A DNA stretch of 64,000 nt from Liolophura sinensis (Eukaryota > Mollusca > Polyplacophora > Chitonida > Chitonidae). The stretch spans positions 72,444,028 to 72,508,027 of the forward strand of contig NC_088295.1 of NCBI RefSeq assembly GCF_032854445.1. Reading direction: 5' to 3'. The position numbers were made by a program, and so were the translations under genes. The notes under the pieces were generated by a model, which was not told the origin of the DNA, searched no databases, and was given only the letters and a program-made list of their open reading frames with translations. Positions 36,614-48,043 of this stretch are shown here, piece after piece (the stretch's first letter is position 1; each line of letters opens with the position of its first letter).

Positions 36614-36870
36614 GGGGCCTCCGTGGCCGAGATGGTTAACACGCCAGGGCGGCACAATAACCCTGAACCTCTCACTAATGCGGTCTCTATGAGTTCAAGT
36701 CCAGCTCATGCTTGGTTCCTCTCCTGCCGTACGTGGGAAGGTCTTGCAGCAGCCTGCGGATGGTCGTGGGTTTCCTCCGGGCTTTGCCCGGTTTCCTCCC
36801 TCAGTAATGCTGGCCGCCGTCGTACAAGTGAAATATTCTTGAGTACGGCGTTAAAATCAAATAAATAAAT
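36614..36870 (+). mobile_element. SINE family 1, complete reference copy with target-site duplication
   Basis: A complete tRNA-headed SINE of about 257 bp. The A-box type CTCCGTGGCCGAGATGGTTA and B-box type GAGTTCAAGTCCAGCTCATG indicate a Leu/Ser-tRNA-like head. The body has CTTGCAGCAGCCTGCGGATG, GGTCGTGGGTTTCCTCCGGG and the strongly conserved end AATATTCTTGAGTACGGCGT, then (AAAT)n. TATAATCG occurs at 36607-36614 and 36877-36884. With two mismatches the duplication extends to 14 bp. The conserved core at the 3' end suggests a V-SINE-like or RUDI-like molluscan family, by recollection only. Confidence 0.9.
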
Positions 36871-37079
36871 ATTCTCTATAATCGAAATGAGACTGGACAA
36901 AGGTATCGATATATCACATGGGAGTCACTCATGGTGGTTGTACAGAAGGTCATTTAACAGCTATCAAACGTCAAAGATTCGTACATTGAGCAGCATCTTG
37001 TAAACTTACTCACTGATTACACAAAACCTTTCTAAGGTTATTTATTACCTGTAGTAACAATGCCAATATTGTCAATATA

Positions 37080-38200
37080 CCCTAGCAGTCTGTCCACCAT
37101 CGTTCCTGCATGATTGGCCAGAAGCCCGTACTATCATTCTCTCTGCCTACAAAATCAAACCTTTTCTTTCTGGTTGCTTCCAAACCAACATTGTCATCCT
37201 CTTTTAGTCAGTAGAGTCGTTATAATCCCTTCAATCCCACAATGGACACCACTTCTACATTGTCAATTTTCTCTAAACACCGCACCCAATATCGTTCACA
37301 CGTAAAGAGGCTATACGGGAGATTTTTTGGCGTCCATATTGGCTAAAATCAATTTATCTGTATTTACAAAGAATAGCACAAATCACTGACCTTACCAGCA
37401 CTGTTTATAATGTTAAAATGAGTTTAAAAAGTTATAATGCTCCGACTGGCTTTATTTTATTTTATCAACGTTATTACCGAATTTGAAAGATAACACGTGT
37501 ACAGATTAGGCTGACATTTTGTGAAAGGTAATTATTTTGGCTATCCTAAAATAGCAAAAATTCTGTTGGATGTGAGCCATTGTCAGCTGGGCATCATGCA
37601 GGACTACAATGGCTTTGTAGAAATCGGCACGTGACACCACTACTGTCATTATTCTCTAAACACCAAGCCAACATTGCCCGAACATCAATTCTGTTGGTTT
37701 CATGACACGGTCTTTATAGAAACAGACCTTCACACAAAAACACTCGTGTTGTGTGATCACGCACTTGTGTTCTTTCCAACAAAAGTCTTGTGTCATATTT
37801 GAACAACCCTATCTTGTGTTGAACAAACATAAGGTCTTGTGTTGAAAGAATTGAACAATGAAGATGTGTTCGATGTAGTACACAACTTTTTGATGTACCA
37901 ATACAACTGGGCATGATAGGCATAAATTACCTCATTTTGGTTTAACACAAGTTTGTGTCTTATTATTTGTATCGCAAACATGTGTATTTCACATCTATTT
38001 AACACATGTTTTTGTTGGGGTAACATATTTCTGTGTTGAATAAAAACAACACAAGTTGTGTCAGATTTCAAAAAAGTGTTATTTTGAGTGCATATGTACG
38101 TTATAATTCCCCTGTCCACAATGGACACCATTTCCACACTGTCATTCTACTCTACACACCAACACCCACATTGCAACTTTTTATAACAACCCCATTTTTA
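37080..38200 (+). repeat. Degenerate dispersed repeats around TGGACACCACTTCTACATTG
   Basis: Related phrases recur at about 37235-37290, 37627-37682 and 38115-38175. Each has GACACCA(C/T)T..., TGTCA and a CTCTAAACACC-type stretch, then CCAACATTG. Between them (about 37730-38095) is a segment rich in TTGTGTT and AACACAAG, ending AAGTGTTATTTTGAGTGC, which may be a MITE. Open frames are interrupted. Confidence 0.4.
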
Positions 38201-38260
38201 TTCTCGACGGAAACAGTCTAAATGCACCATTCCCTACTAAGCTCCAGACGCTCTCTTTTA

Positions 38261-38314
38261 ACCATTTAGGACACCACGCCTGTGAACTGTTTCTTATTCT
38301 CTGACGAAAATGTT
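38261..38314 (+). repeat. 54-bp dispersed duplicate of 39609-39664
   Basis: CCATTTAGGACACCACGCCTG and TCTGACGAAAATGT here match CCATTTAGGACACCATGCCTG and GCTTGACGAAAATGT about 1.35 kb downstream. The pair brackets the Thr/Pro repeat domain. Confidence 0.7.
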
Positions 38315-38808
38315 AAATTTCAACGTGCAAATATTTCGTATAAATTAGATTTATCAATTTTGTTCCTTCACATCTACACTCAGAAAAGATCTTCTATACG
38401 TTCAAGCTTTCCTGTCAGAAAAGTTTGCCTGCCTTCGCAGCAGGCTATATATGTACAAATAATCAGGTTTTATTTTAATTGTCAACCTTCACACCCACTA
38501 GCATCATGGAAATGATAATAAAATGCTGTGAAATTAATAACAATTTACTATACGTCACATATACATGGATATACCCGTTTTTGTTCTTTTTTTTTTACTA
38601 AATTGTTATTTCCACCCGGCCTTTCAAATAGTTTACATTCCCGTTCTCATCCGAACAAAGACAGTTTGTACAACTACCAATTCAAGCTGCACAACAATCT
38701 CTTCTGTTCTTATCAAAACAAATGTGTCTATGACTAACGGATTATGTCATATATTCACGCTTTCCCCAGAAAGCATACCATTCTACCGTATATGCGTATC
38801 CAAGCAAT

Positions 38809-39497
38809 ACACTTCTACTCCATTAATGACTCCAGCAAAACCTACCACCATGACTCCAATAAAACCACCCACCGTGACATCAGCATCATCAACCACCATC
38901 ACTGCAGAAATACTAATCACTATTGATTGATTGATTGGCATTTAACGCCTTGTCCATGTCCAGCAACACTAGCCAACGTAACTCTAGCAACTCCGATAAC
39001 AATGACTCCAGCAACACCAACCACCGTAACTTCAACAACATCAACCACCTCAGTCCAGTAACGCTAACAAAAATGACTGCATCAACACCAACATTCATGA
39101 CCTCAACAACACCAACCACCGTATCTCCAGCAACTCCGATAACAATGACTCCAGTAACACCAACCGCCCTAACTACAGCAACACCAACCACGGTAACTTC
39201 AACAACACCAGCCACCGTAACTCCAGTAACTCCAACAATAATGACTCCATCGACACCAACATTAATGACTTCAGCAACACCAACCACCGTAACTCCAGCA
39301 ACTCCAATAACAATGATTTCAGCAACACCAATAACAATGACTCCAACACCGGCCACCGTAAGTCGTGCAGCAACAATAGCATTAATAACCACAACAACAC
39401 CAACCACTATAACTCGAACAACATCAATCAGCATGACGCCAGCAACACAAACCACCGTGAAAACAGTAACCACCATGAATCCTGAAGCACGCTGTAC
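38809..39497 (+). pseudogene. Thr/Pro-rich 24-bp repeat domain (mucin-like), decayed
   Basis: About 25 units of 24 bp encode eight-residue repeats of the type TPATPTTV, TSTTPTTV and SPATPITM. The Thr/Pro frame is open in three blocks (about 38809-38926, 38955-39050 and 39055-39500). They are separated by a 30-bp stretch like the SINE tail (TTGATTGATTGATTGGCATT) and by a small indel near 39050. Unit length stays a multiple of three, as expected of repeats that grew while coding. Such domains are typical of heavily O-glycosylated secreted or matrix proteins. No signal peptide or start is seen. The minus-strand frame here is an artefact. Confidence 0.5.
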
Positions 39498-40030
39498 CTG
39501 AAGAACCTCTTGAATTAGAGCCGTCACAACCGTGTACAACACACGCCTCCTGAGTTAGAGCCGAAACATTTCATCCTTGTACCTGACATACCCCCTGAGT
39601 TAGAGGAGGCCATTTAGGACACCATGCCTGTGAAATCGAGTTCTTATCGCTTGACGAAAATGTCACCATAGTCCTCCATCCTGAGTTAGAACCGCCACAC
39701 CCCACCAAGGACAGCGATCCTGAGTTAGAACCACCACACCTCACCAAGGACCTCGATCCTGAGTTAGAACCACCACACCTCACCAGGGTCCTCAAACCTG
39801 AGTTACAACCGCCATACTTCCCCACGGACCTCGATCCTGAGTTAGAATCACCACACCTCACCAAGGACCTTGAAACTGAGTTAGAAGTGCCACACTTCAC
39901 CAGCGACCACGATCCTAAGTTACAACCACCAAACCTCACCAAGTACCTCGATCCTGATTTAGAACCACCACACCAAGGACCTCGATCCTGAGTTAGAACA
40001 GCCACACCACAAGAGGGACCTATAGGCTGA
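39498..40030 (+). pseudogene. 13-residue PELEPPHLTKDLD repeat domain
   Basis: Units of 39 bp start with CCTGAGTTAGAACC at 39680, 39719, 39758, 39797, 39836, 39875, 39914 and 39953, exactly 39 bp apart. In one frame they read PELEPPHPTKDSD, PELEPPHLTKDLD, PELEPPHLTRVLK, PELQPPYFPTDLD, PELESPHLTKDLE, TELEVPHFTSDHD and PKLQPPNLTKYLD. The eighth unit loses five bases and meets a stop. Diverged units (LELEPSQPC, PPELEPKHF) extend the array upstream to about 39498, next to the Thr/Pro domain. The open frame runs from about 39600 without an ATG, so it may be an internal exon. I know no family with this repeat. Confidence 0.5.
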
Positions 40031-40234
40031 GTTAAAACTCAGGCAGACGACCAAGCGGTACATGAAATAGAACCCTTTACAGTATTTCTCGATGCCTGCA
40101 GTGCAAAATATTTATATTGAATGCTGTTCGTCGATATATGACGATATATATCAGTAATCTTCAAAGCTTGTATTGACCATGATACAGTTGTTTGCTTCTC
40201 TGCACGCCGTCCAATAACACGAAATAAACAGAAA

Positions 40235-40385
40235 CTTTTGATTTACTTCACTCAAGCGACGGCGGCCAGGATAATGGTGGTAGGAAACAAGGCAAAGCCT
40301 AGGGGAAACCCACGATCATCCGGAGAGGAACCCAACATGAGCTGCACTTGAACTCAATGACCTCTTTGATGTGAGGCTTCCTTTG
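40235..40385 (-). mobile_element. SINE family 1 fragment
   Basis: GCGACGGCGGCCAGGATAAT, AAGCCTAGGGGAAACCCACG, then GAACCCAACATGAGCTGCAC and TTGAACTCAATGACCTC. Parts of the body are deleted. Confidence 0.8.
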
Positions 40386-43300
40386 ACTTAACGGAGGACC
40401 CGAGTGCAGAATGTCATAGCTAACGGTAATTTGCGCAAGTTCTTGCGCCAATCGAGGATGTATCAAGGCTGGCAATTTTGAAGTTTATATATTATCCCGA
40501 TCAACGCTGAAGGCGCATACGATTTACTGAACCGGAGTCAAATGCCGCCTTCGATCGTGGCACTGCGTTTGTCAGAAACCTGAATACACGTACTTGAAGA
40601 CCGGTGTGACAGTTCGAGCCAGAAGAGTAAGTTAACGGAAGATGACCGGACTACAGACAAGAATGTTCGCCTCGCGTCGCCATGCAATGTTGTCATGCCT
40701 CGCGCTGCCATGCCCCACTTAAATCACAGCATATTCCGGAGGTTGATATATCAAGAAACCAACCATTGTTAATCCATTAGCTCATAGATCCACCAGTCGA
40801 TGAAGGATGAAGCCGAAGGGTGCCTGTTGCAATATAAGAGACATCTATATATAGGCTATAATAATGTAATACTGGGTGGACGTTAAACATGAATTAGACA
40901 ACTAAAGATAAATTGCAAATATATATACATCCTTATTGCCGTTTTGTTTACTACCACACAGACCCTTTAGCTTCTGCTGAGGAAATTAATGTACAGTAAT
41001 CTTCAAGGCTTTTCTTCATTCCGATGACATTTTTCTTAAAATATACATCGCTGACCAAGCTCAACATGGCAACACATGACATACTTAAATGAAAAATAGG
41101 CAGTCCTCACACCTTATATGTGAATGTTAGGCCACGTTCCTCTGCAATGTGTAGGAGCCGTATACGCTATAACTGCGCATGTAGAACGCCATGACCTAAA
41201 CCCATATAGACAATGCCCAGATAGGATTCACCACCCAGGGTTTGATTAGATGGATTCGAGCCAAAATGTCTTTGGGCCGACTGCAAACACTTGTATATAT
41301 TGGGTAAGCATAAAAAATGGTCCGTACTTTGATACTGCATTGATCCATTATCCTTTTTTCAAACCCTTTCAAACTATAGACGGTCCCCTTTTCATGACTT
41401 AATATAATGACCAGTTTTCAAGGTCATATCTTGAGTAGTCTGTACATATGGTTAAAATAAAGACATAGCCTCAAAAACGCACGTTCCGGTGACCCACATT
41501 GCATCACCTGTCAGGTGTCATGAGTAGAGCGCGCGCTGCACCTGTGTGACACGCGTCAGTCAATTGTTGTCTGGAAAAATTGTCTGGCTCTTGTGTCAGA
41601 GAAACCCTTCTGCCAGATAGGCACAAGTTTTGCTGAATCAAGATGGTTTTCTCTGCGGCGGATAAGGAATTGATCAACTTTTCTAGTAAAACAAGGTAGA
41701 ACATCACTTTGAAATGTCCAGATCATGCGCTTTCGATTCTATTTTGATGTTGGTCCCATTAACAGAAATCTTAAAGGATGAAATTGAAATTTGGTCTGCA
41801 GACTTAGGACATAATGGTTTTTGAGTGTGTAAATTTTTAGACGCTGACGTAATAGGGTTTCGGAGATATTTAGTGTCAAAGTATGGCCCATTTTTTATGC
41901 CAACCCGATATACTTCCATCAATACTAAAGGTTTGGGCTCTCTTGGCGTCCTGCTCAGTAAATGTATATGTACCTACATGTTCAGCTGTTACAAACAAAG
42001 CACCACATGCTATAGTATGTTGAAGTACATGCATACATGGCACGACACCTACTTGTATGTATAAAAGCTATATATGTATTACAATATATCAATACATATA
42101 TAGTTTTTGAACCACTAATTGGTAGTAGGAAGAAAAATGTTCGATTCTCCTCCGATCAATAAGTTTTAAAAAAGCAAAGTGTTTTTTTCTGTTAAAACTG
42201 ACAGATTAATTTTTTAGTGTATTAAATCTGACAGGCAGTTTGATAATACAATCTCAGAGGCAGTGTAATTTTAGTTTTGGAATATTATACTATCTATTTG
42301 CATGTATTGAGATTTGCGGGAAGGATGTGTGTGCATTGTTATAATTTCTCATTTAACTCCCTAGAAATCGGTTAGAATGCATCCCAGGCGGTCTTGAGTT
42401 AATTTCAGGGGCTTCCTGGGTCTATGCGATCCCTTAGTCCTGATATCTGTGCTGCGACACTAGCGCCCTCAATCCAGAAAAAGTTCCACCACAATTGATG
42501 CATGCACCACGTAGACATTTTCTGAGGCAACAAATGCTTTATTGAACGTTATCTCGCGAATTAATATTTTTTTTTCAACATTTAGGGTATTTGGAATAAA
42601 ACTTCCGGAATATTAACATTTTTTTCTTGGTTTTCTTGCAACAAAAAAATTACTGGCATGATGTAATTATTATCTGGTCAGATAAGTTAATATGTTGACG
42701 TGTATAGAGACTACTCAGGATTTTATTGTATACCTGGCATAAAATCGGTACTATATATAGTCTATATAAATCTCGAATAATTGTGAAAAAAATGTTAGAT
42801 GGTGCTCAGACGACATTTCCTGAGGGGAAGCGCATTGTATAACCGGTCCCTCTGTACCCGATCAAACATGTATAATGTCTTCGCTCCATTTAACTCCTCT
42901 CTTACGCCTGATATACCAAAATAAATGTGGTTTACATGCCAGCTTTTAGTAATAGCCTGGACCATTGACGTTTGGTGCTATCTTTACCCCCGATGGACGG
43001 GATGCTTGTACCAAAACAGCACAAAGGGGACATAAACACCTGCAGAGAAAACACATAGACGAAGCTACAGTGGAATGGACATATGTTGGCCATGCTGCTA
43101 TAAGCTTTACGCCATCAGACGTCATACCAGTATACTGGAGACTCTCGGCTTCTGCACAGTATCCGGTACCCCCAAACCCCGAAACAGTAAACAATAGATA
43201 CGATCATCCACGAATTGCCGTGCTCTCTAGCTTCACTTTTATGTTGGTCTGGGAGAAATGTTACCGGGCCAGTGGGGTAAATCTAAAAACAGAGGCCGTA

Positions 43301-44353
43301 TCTATAGATTGAGCCTCGCAGCCTCTTGGACTCGATCCAGTTTTACGGACTCTTAATTTCTCATTTGCGTAATTCGACATACTGTGGCTTGTGTTTTATG
43401 TACTGGCGTGTATGTCAAATAACTGAGATTATTCACCCTCACATATATAAAGCCTGATATCAAACCCTTGCCACTCAGGATATAAACTCATTCTTCCCTT
43501 GGTTGGTCTGAAGTGCCAGCTCAATGCCTTGCTGATCTGTCTATCTGCTGGCAGCCTACTCGGATCTGTGCAAACGAATGGAAGGAGACGGCGAAGCGTC
43601 TGTGAAACTAGCGAAGAGCTAGAATGGGATATTTAATCCATAAGCTTCATCCTGTTTAATAGCCTATATAACGTGCTATATAACGCTTGCCAGCTTTTCT
43701 AGCGTCATATGACGGTATGCTGTATATGAGGCATTTACAGTCAATTCACTGATGCAGCTCTTGTTACAGACAAACAATAACGAGGTGCATTTTCAGATAT
43801 CTATTTCACCTGCAACAAGTAAGTATCTTTTTTTCTATGTTAATGAAATGTTCCATTATACATATATAAGCTTAACATATCTGTCTATGCTTAGAACTCA
43901 AGCCACGTTCTTGTTTAATTATTGTTGCAAGGGAATTATTCGTGTAGTGCATGTATAGATGTATAAGGTAACCTATGATAGGCCAGTGCATGGTATAATA
44001 ATATAGAATTGTTTTCAACCAGAAACAGATGATTAATTATGTATTTAGGAAAACATACATTGTATTCTTGGCCACAGCGGGATCGAGGTGGTAGGATAAA
44101 TTCGTCGATAATATTTAGATATTTTTAGAATGAACAGCCACAGAACGTAGTATTCTATGCATAATATTCTTAATATCCGTGTCGGTATCCTTACTTGCAT
44201 GTGTTTAACGAGGTAAGTAATGCCCTACAGTCGGTACGTATGGCGGTTAAGGCCATCATAGTACATGTACATATGTACTATCGTTCCATCGTATATCGCC
44301 CGGTGACGGTACGAAGCGATGGTACGATGGTACGAAGCGATGACACAACCTTA
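40386..44353. other. Long intergenic stretch
   Basis: No confirmed gene. A terminus like the 24574 MITE lies at 42180-42260 (minus-strand ACACTAAAAAATTAATCTG). At 41643 a short frame MVFSAADKELINFSSKTR precedes a donor-like CAAG/GTAGAA. A 115-codon frame at 42965-43312 (MTFGAIFTPDGRDACT...) is unassigned, and an equally long opposite-strand frame overlaps it. Confidence 0.4.
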
Positions 44354-44590
44354 CGATTTATTTATTTATTTGATTGGTGTTTTGCGCCGTACTCAAGAAT
44401 ATTTCACTTATACGACGGCGGCCAGCATTATGGTGGGAGGAAACCGGGCAGAGCCCGGGGAAAACCCACAACCTTCCGCAGGTTGTTGGCAGATCTTCCC
44501 ACGTACGGCCGGAGAGGAAGCCAGCATGAGCTGGACAGCGACCACATTGGTGGGAGGCTACTGGGCAACATTACGACCCGATGATGCGAG
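44354..44590 (-). mobile_element. SINE family 1 copy, nearly complete
   Basis: (TTTA)n tail, GATTGGTGTTTTGCGCCGTA, ACGACGGCGGCCAGCATTAT, AAACCGGGCAGAGCCCGGGG, CTTCCCACGTACGGCCGGAG, GCCAGCATGAGCTGGA and ACATTGGTGGGAGGCTACTG. The B-box piece of the head is partly deleted. Confidence 0.9.
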
Positions 44591-45247
44591 GCGACATTTT
44601 AGCAAACAACTGGGGTTAGTCATCAAACATGTCACTAGTTCGTCATATCACTTCGTACAATCATACAATCGATTCATGCCATTGTGTCATTGTTCATGCC
44701 ATGCCTCGTGCAATCGACTATGGCCTAAAGCGGCTTCCACAAGTTGAAGCCTTTGTAATTTAATAAATGGCGCCAACTCCATACTAACACGTGAAAAGCA
44801 CGCACCAGAACCGGCATACAGCCGTGTAAAAGCAAGTTGCCTGCATGTAGCGTACAAATTTTACGTGTATATGCCACTGGTTTGACTCTTTCAAAACATA
44901 ACAAAACAGTAATTAAGGTTGTCTTGGGTGCAGTTCTGCAATTTCGGTCAGACCAATACCTGTATGGCGCCAGATTATAACTGTCATGAATACGTCAGAT
45001 TTCTCAACAAGGTTTCCCACTTTCAGGTGGACTGGGTTTCGGTGACATGAACTTTGTTAAAGAAGACGTCACGTTTACGCCGTTCTCCTTTACAAGGTGC
45101 GTGCTTTCGACTCTGAGCATGCATGACCGTGCTCGACGAACCTTCGAAAAGGTTGATCACAATAACTGATCACTAGTGTAGCACCTGGTTGTAGGCCTTT
45201 AAAGTCGTGTGTCCAGCATCCGTACGAGAGAGTTCGTGGCCGAGCGG

Positions 45248-45341
45248 TGACGTCAGGATGCATCATTCCAGGCTGCCGTCTACACCGTCAGAGTCGCCAG
45301 AAAGAGAGACCTCTGTCTACACAAACGAGGCCTTTTCTCAG
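45248..45341 (+). promoter_or_regulatory. Candidate alternative first exon of SLC34 with a perfect CRE
   Basis: An ATG at 45258 opens 28 codons (MHHSRLPSTPSESPERE, then TSVYTNEAFSQ) ending exactly at a strong donor, CAG/GTGAGT, at 45341/45342. It ends in phase 0, as SLC34 exon 1 does, so it could splice to exon 2 at 51146. TGACGTCA sits at 45248-45255, two bases before the ATG. The encoded N-terminus lacks the PPEY motif of exon 1. No transcript evidence is available. It could instead belong to another gene. Confidence 0.4.
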
Positions 45342-45350
45342 GTGAGTACA

Positions 45351-45415
45351 GCCTATTTATTTACTTTTATTGCTGTTTAACCCAACACTCAAGGATTTTT
45401 TTAATTTTACGAAGT
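45351..45415 (-). mobile_element. Diverged SINE family 1 tail fragment
   Basis: TATTTATTTACTTTTATTGC, TGTTTAACCCAACACTCAAG, GATTTTTTTAATTTTACG resembles the SINE tail and core with many changes. Confidence 0.4.
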
Positions 45416-45671
45416 CTCCCGTGTATAAACCTCTGACCATAATTTCATTATTTGTTGACTTTCCCCGTGTAACGTCTACAGATTTGTACGCCATATTGGC
45501 GAAGGCAAGTGATGTTAAACATATGTACTTCATAAACGTCCCCGCAAGCAGCGTATCACCAAAGCCCACAATGACCGACGTAATCTACAAATGGCTATCA
45601 TTCCTCTCCAAGGACGGTACTGAACTCGCACTGCGTGTGCCTCCGTCGTAGTTAAGAGTGGCACACCTTCT

Positions 45672-45970
45672 AAGTGAGTGAGTGCTTGGGGTTTAACGTC
45701 GTACTTAACAATTTTCCAGTCACATGGCGACGAAGGAATCCTTAGAATACGTCTAATATGACTCCTTGTTGCTGGACGGATTTTCACTGCTCTTACCGAA
45801 GGCGAGTAAGCGGACACACCGAACCAATATACTGATATGGGTTAAATCAGTCGTTGCACTATCTCCTTGATGCTGAACGCCAGGCGAGGAAGTTACTACT
45901 TCCTCTATAAGGTCTTAGGATCTATCGGCCCCTGAAGCGGACGCTCTACCAACTGAGCCATCGGAGCCGG
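45672..45970 (-). mobile_element. SINE family 2, complete, tRNA-headed, (CACT)n tail
   Basis: On the minus strand it begins GGCTCCGATGGCTCAGTTGG with TAGAGCGTCCGCTTCAGGGG, a tRNA-like head with an A-box. It ends ACGACGTTAAACCCCAAGCA, then CTCACTCACT. About 299 bp. The terminal GTTAAACC plus a four-base tandem tail resembles the LINE ends at 4832, 5581 and 9896, suggesting mobilisation by an I-group LINE (inference). No clear target-site duplication. Confidence 0.8.
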
Positions 45971-47384
45971 TAGCACCTTATAAAGCACACTCACTGAACA
46001 GCGTTCCGCTATACAAGGCCAAAAAAAAAAATAACAATTACAACTTTTTCCATAATTTAAAATCTTAGAGAGAAGGATAACTTTCGAGTAGGCCCTATAC
46101 TGAAATGCCGAATTCGAGTTTTTTAATCTTCCCTAAAACAAGGAAATTCATTATCTGTTCATATTCAACACTTTCTTTGAATAGGGTTAAGTACTTTATG
46201 AACCCTTAAAGCATTCACAACTGTAAACTAAAGTCTGTGCATGTAGGCCTACAGTTTGTTTGTTACATTTTTCTTCATTGTGTTATGACTGATAACGAGA
46301 CTGAGCGCTCTTCGCGAGAATCTATATCCAAATACATTATTGATAATATTATGTAATATTTTATAATAATATAAATGCTATCATATATATCTGAAAATAC
46401 AAATCCTTATTTCCTTCAACTTATGTACCTATGCCACTCAGAGGAAGCTCATGCTCAATCAGTCTAAGCAATATTATATCTCCCTGAGTGCATCGTTCTG
46501 TATAGGCCTACCTACCATAGCTGCAATATGCTTTAATTGGTTCATCTGATATTGGCATTGCTAAAAATAGATGAATTTTATAGTCCATGTATGCTGATAA
46601 ATGTTCATAAATGTCGATCTTTTAGCCCGTACGTGTATGCACATCGGTTTTCTGCACCCATAAAACTGTATGACTTTACAGAATTTCTTTTGCCAGTACT
46701 CATTATTGTAACAAGGCAAAAGCTTCACCCGAAAGATCCAGCCCAGAGGCTCCGCCTATACAATAAAGGGGAGACAATTTTTTTTTTGTATTTGGCAAAT
46801 GTGTCAAATTACTACAGTTATTGTCTCGTGAGGACATAATCAAAAATTTTGAAATTTAGCCGAATTTACATTTTGTCAAAACAATAACAATGTTTGCGAC
46901 GTGCACTTTAAAGAAAATCATTTATTTCAGGGTCGAGTAAGCCATGCATGCCTTAACACTAAATTTGCTTTGTGCATATCTAGAGCATACTCAAATTTAA
47001 TTTAGGCCCATTTGTACTGATCGAGCGCGAAATATATGATTCACAAAGTGAATTGATAAATATGTTCACAATTATGTTCTATGCTTGCTTTCAGTATCTA
47101 TAAGAAAAGACGATTATTACTAGCTCTTATACAGGTCTAGTTAGAATAGTATTCAAAGAATCATGACGAGTATTCAAAACGCACGTATGCCTACATGCAA
47201 CTGTCCAAGACATACGTGAGTATCCAACACTGCATGTCACGCACGCGTGACCTCGTGAACTGATGACATCAAATTTTGGTGTATCGAGATAAGACCGACA
47301 AATAAGCCTAGTGTAGAACTACGTGTGCCTACTTGGTACAGTATTGCGAAGCTTGGACAGTCACCTATTGTTTTAAGAATTTAC
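45971..47384. other. Intergenic stretch
   Basis: No gene or repeat recognised. The open frame at 46537-46839 has no family features. Confidence 0.4.
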
Positions 47385-47610
47385 TAATTTTATTTGGTTG
47401 GTGTTTTATGTCTTACTCGGGAATGTTTTACTTATATAATGGCGGCCAGCATTATGCCAGGAGGAAACCGGGCACAGCTCGGGCCATATCCACGACCATA
47501 AGCAGATCGCTGACAGGCCCCACGTTGGTCACGGCTGGGGAGTACTCCAGCAACAGCTGGACTTGATCTCAAGGCGAGCCCATTGGTGAGGGGCTCCAGA
47601 TGAATCATTG
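47385..47610 (-). mobile_element. SINE family 1 copy, diverged
   Basis: TTTATTTGGTTGGTGTTTTA, AATGGCGGCCAGCATTATGC, AGGAGGAAACCGGGCACAGC and ACAGCTGGACTTGATCTCAA in order. Confidence 0.8.
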
Positions 47611-48043
47611 GACACTTTGCGTCTGGGCTAACATCTGTCAGGTTGTGTGTTTCGTTTTGTTCTTAGATTGAAAAACGTTTATTTCGCACATAAATTTAGA
47701 ATTTCAACTTTATATGTTTTGTTTGTAATGTTTTCCACTCAGCCATTCCATAGATGACATAAAAGGTACAAATTGACTGATCTGATTGTTCTCACGTATA
47801 TACTACCTACAAAATACATAATGTACTCTGCATACACTAAACACATTCACAAGTACTTCACCAATTCTGTCCACCGTGCACTGGTGTACATATTTCGAGA
47901 AGTTTACAAAAGTAAGTACATGAACAGTAACAAATGATTTAACCTTATCTTAATTGTTGCTATTATTTTTCGTTGCCGGTAATAAACAATTGCCAGCTAT
48001 TTTTTAGCATATACCCAGAATTGATTTAAATCCATAAATCCAT

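Noticed and set aside
36614-36690. A functional tRNA gene (Leu/Ser-like A and B boxes)
   Set aside because: No proper acceptor stem or anticodon arm. It is continuous with the SINE body and repeated elsewhere.
36590-36868. 92-codon frame through the SINE at 36614
   Set aside because: Entirely within a tRNA-derived SINE. The same holds for frames at 33398-33670 and 44195-44747.
38913-39542. 209-codon minus-strand frame rich in Val, Leu and Gly
   Set aside because: It is the antisense of the Thr/Pro repeat. The plus-strand frame has the protein-like periodicity.
39571-40005. 144-codon minus-strand frame with SGSRSLVRCGG repeats
   Set aside because: Antisense of the 39-bp PELEPP array. A 39-bp unit keeps every frame open, so openness alone is not evidence. 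The plus frame was preferred because it joins the Thr/Pro domain, but this stays uncertain.
41643-41695. MVFSAADKELINFSSKTR followed by a donor-like site, resembling a globin N-terminus
   Set aside because: The match covers only about ten residues, the expected helix A tryptophan is missing and no further globin exon is visible.
42946-43312. Opposing 82- and 115-codon frames
   Set aside because: Neither shows recognisable motifs, splice context or repeats. Left as unassigned.
45921-45970. A functional tRNA gene on the minus strand
   Set aside because: It is the head of SINE family 2, continuous with the SINE body and tail.
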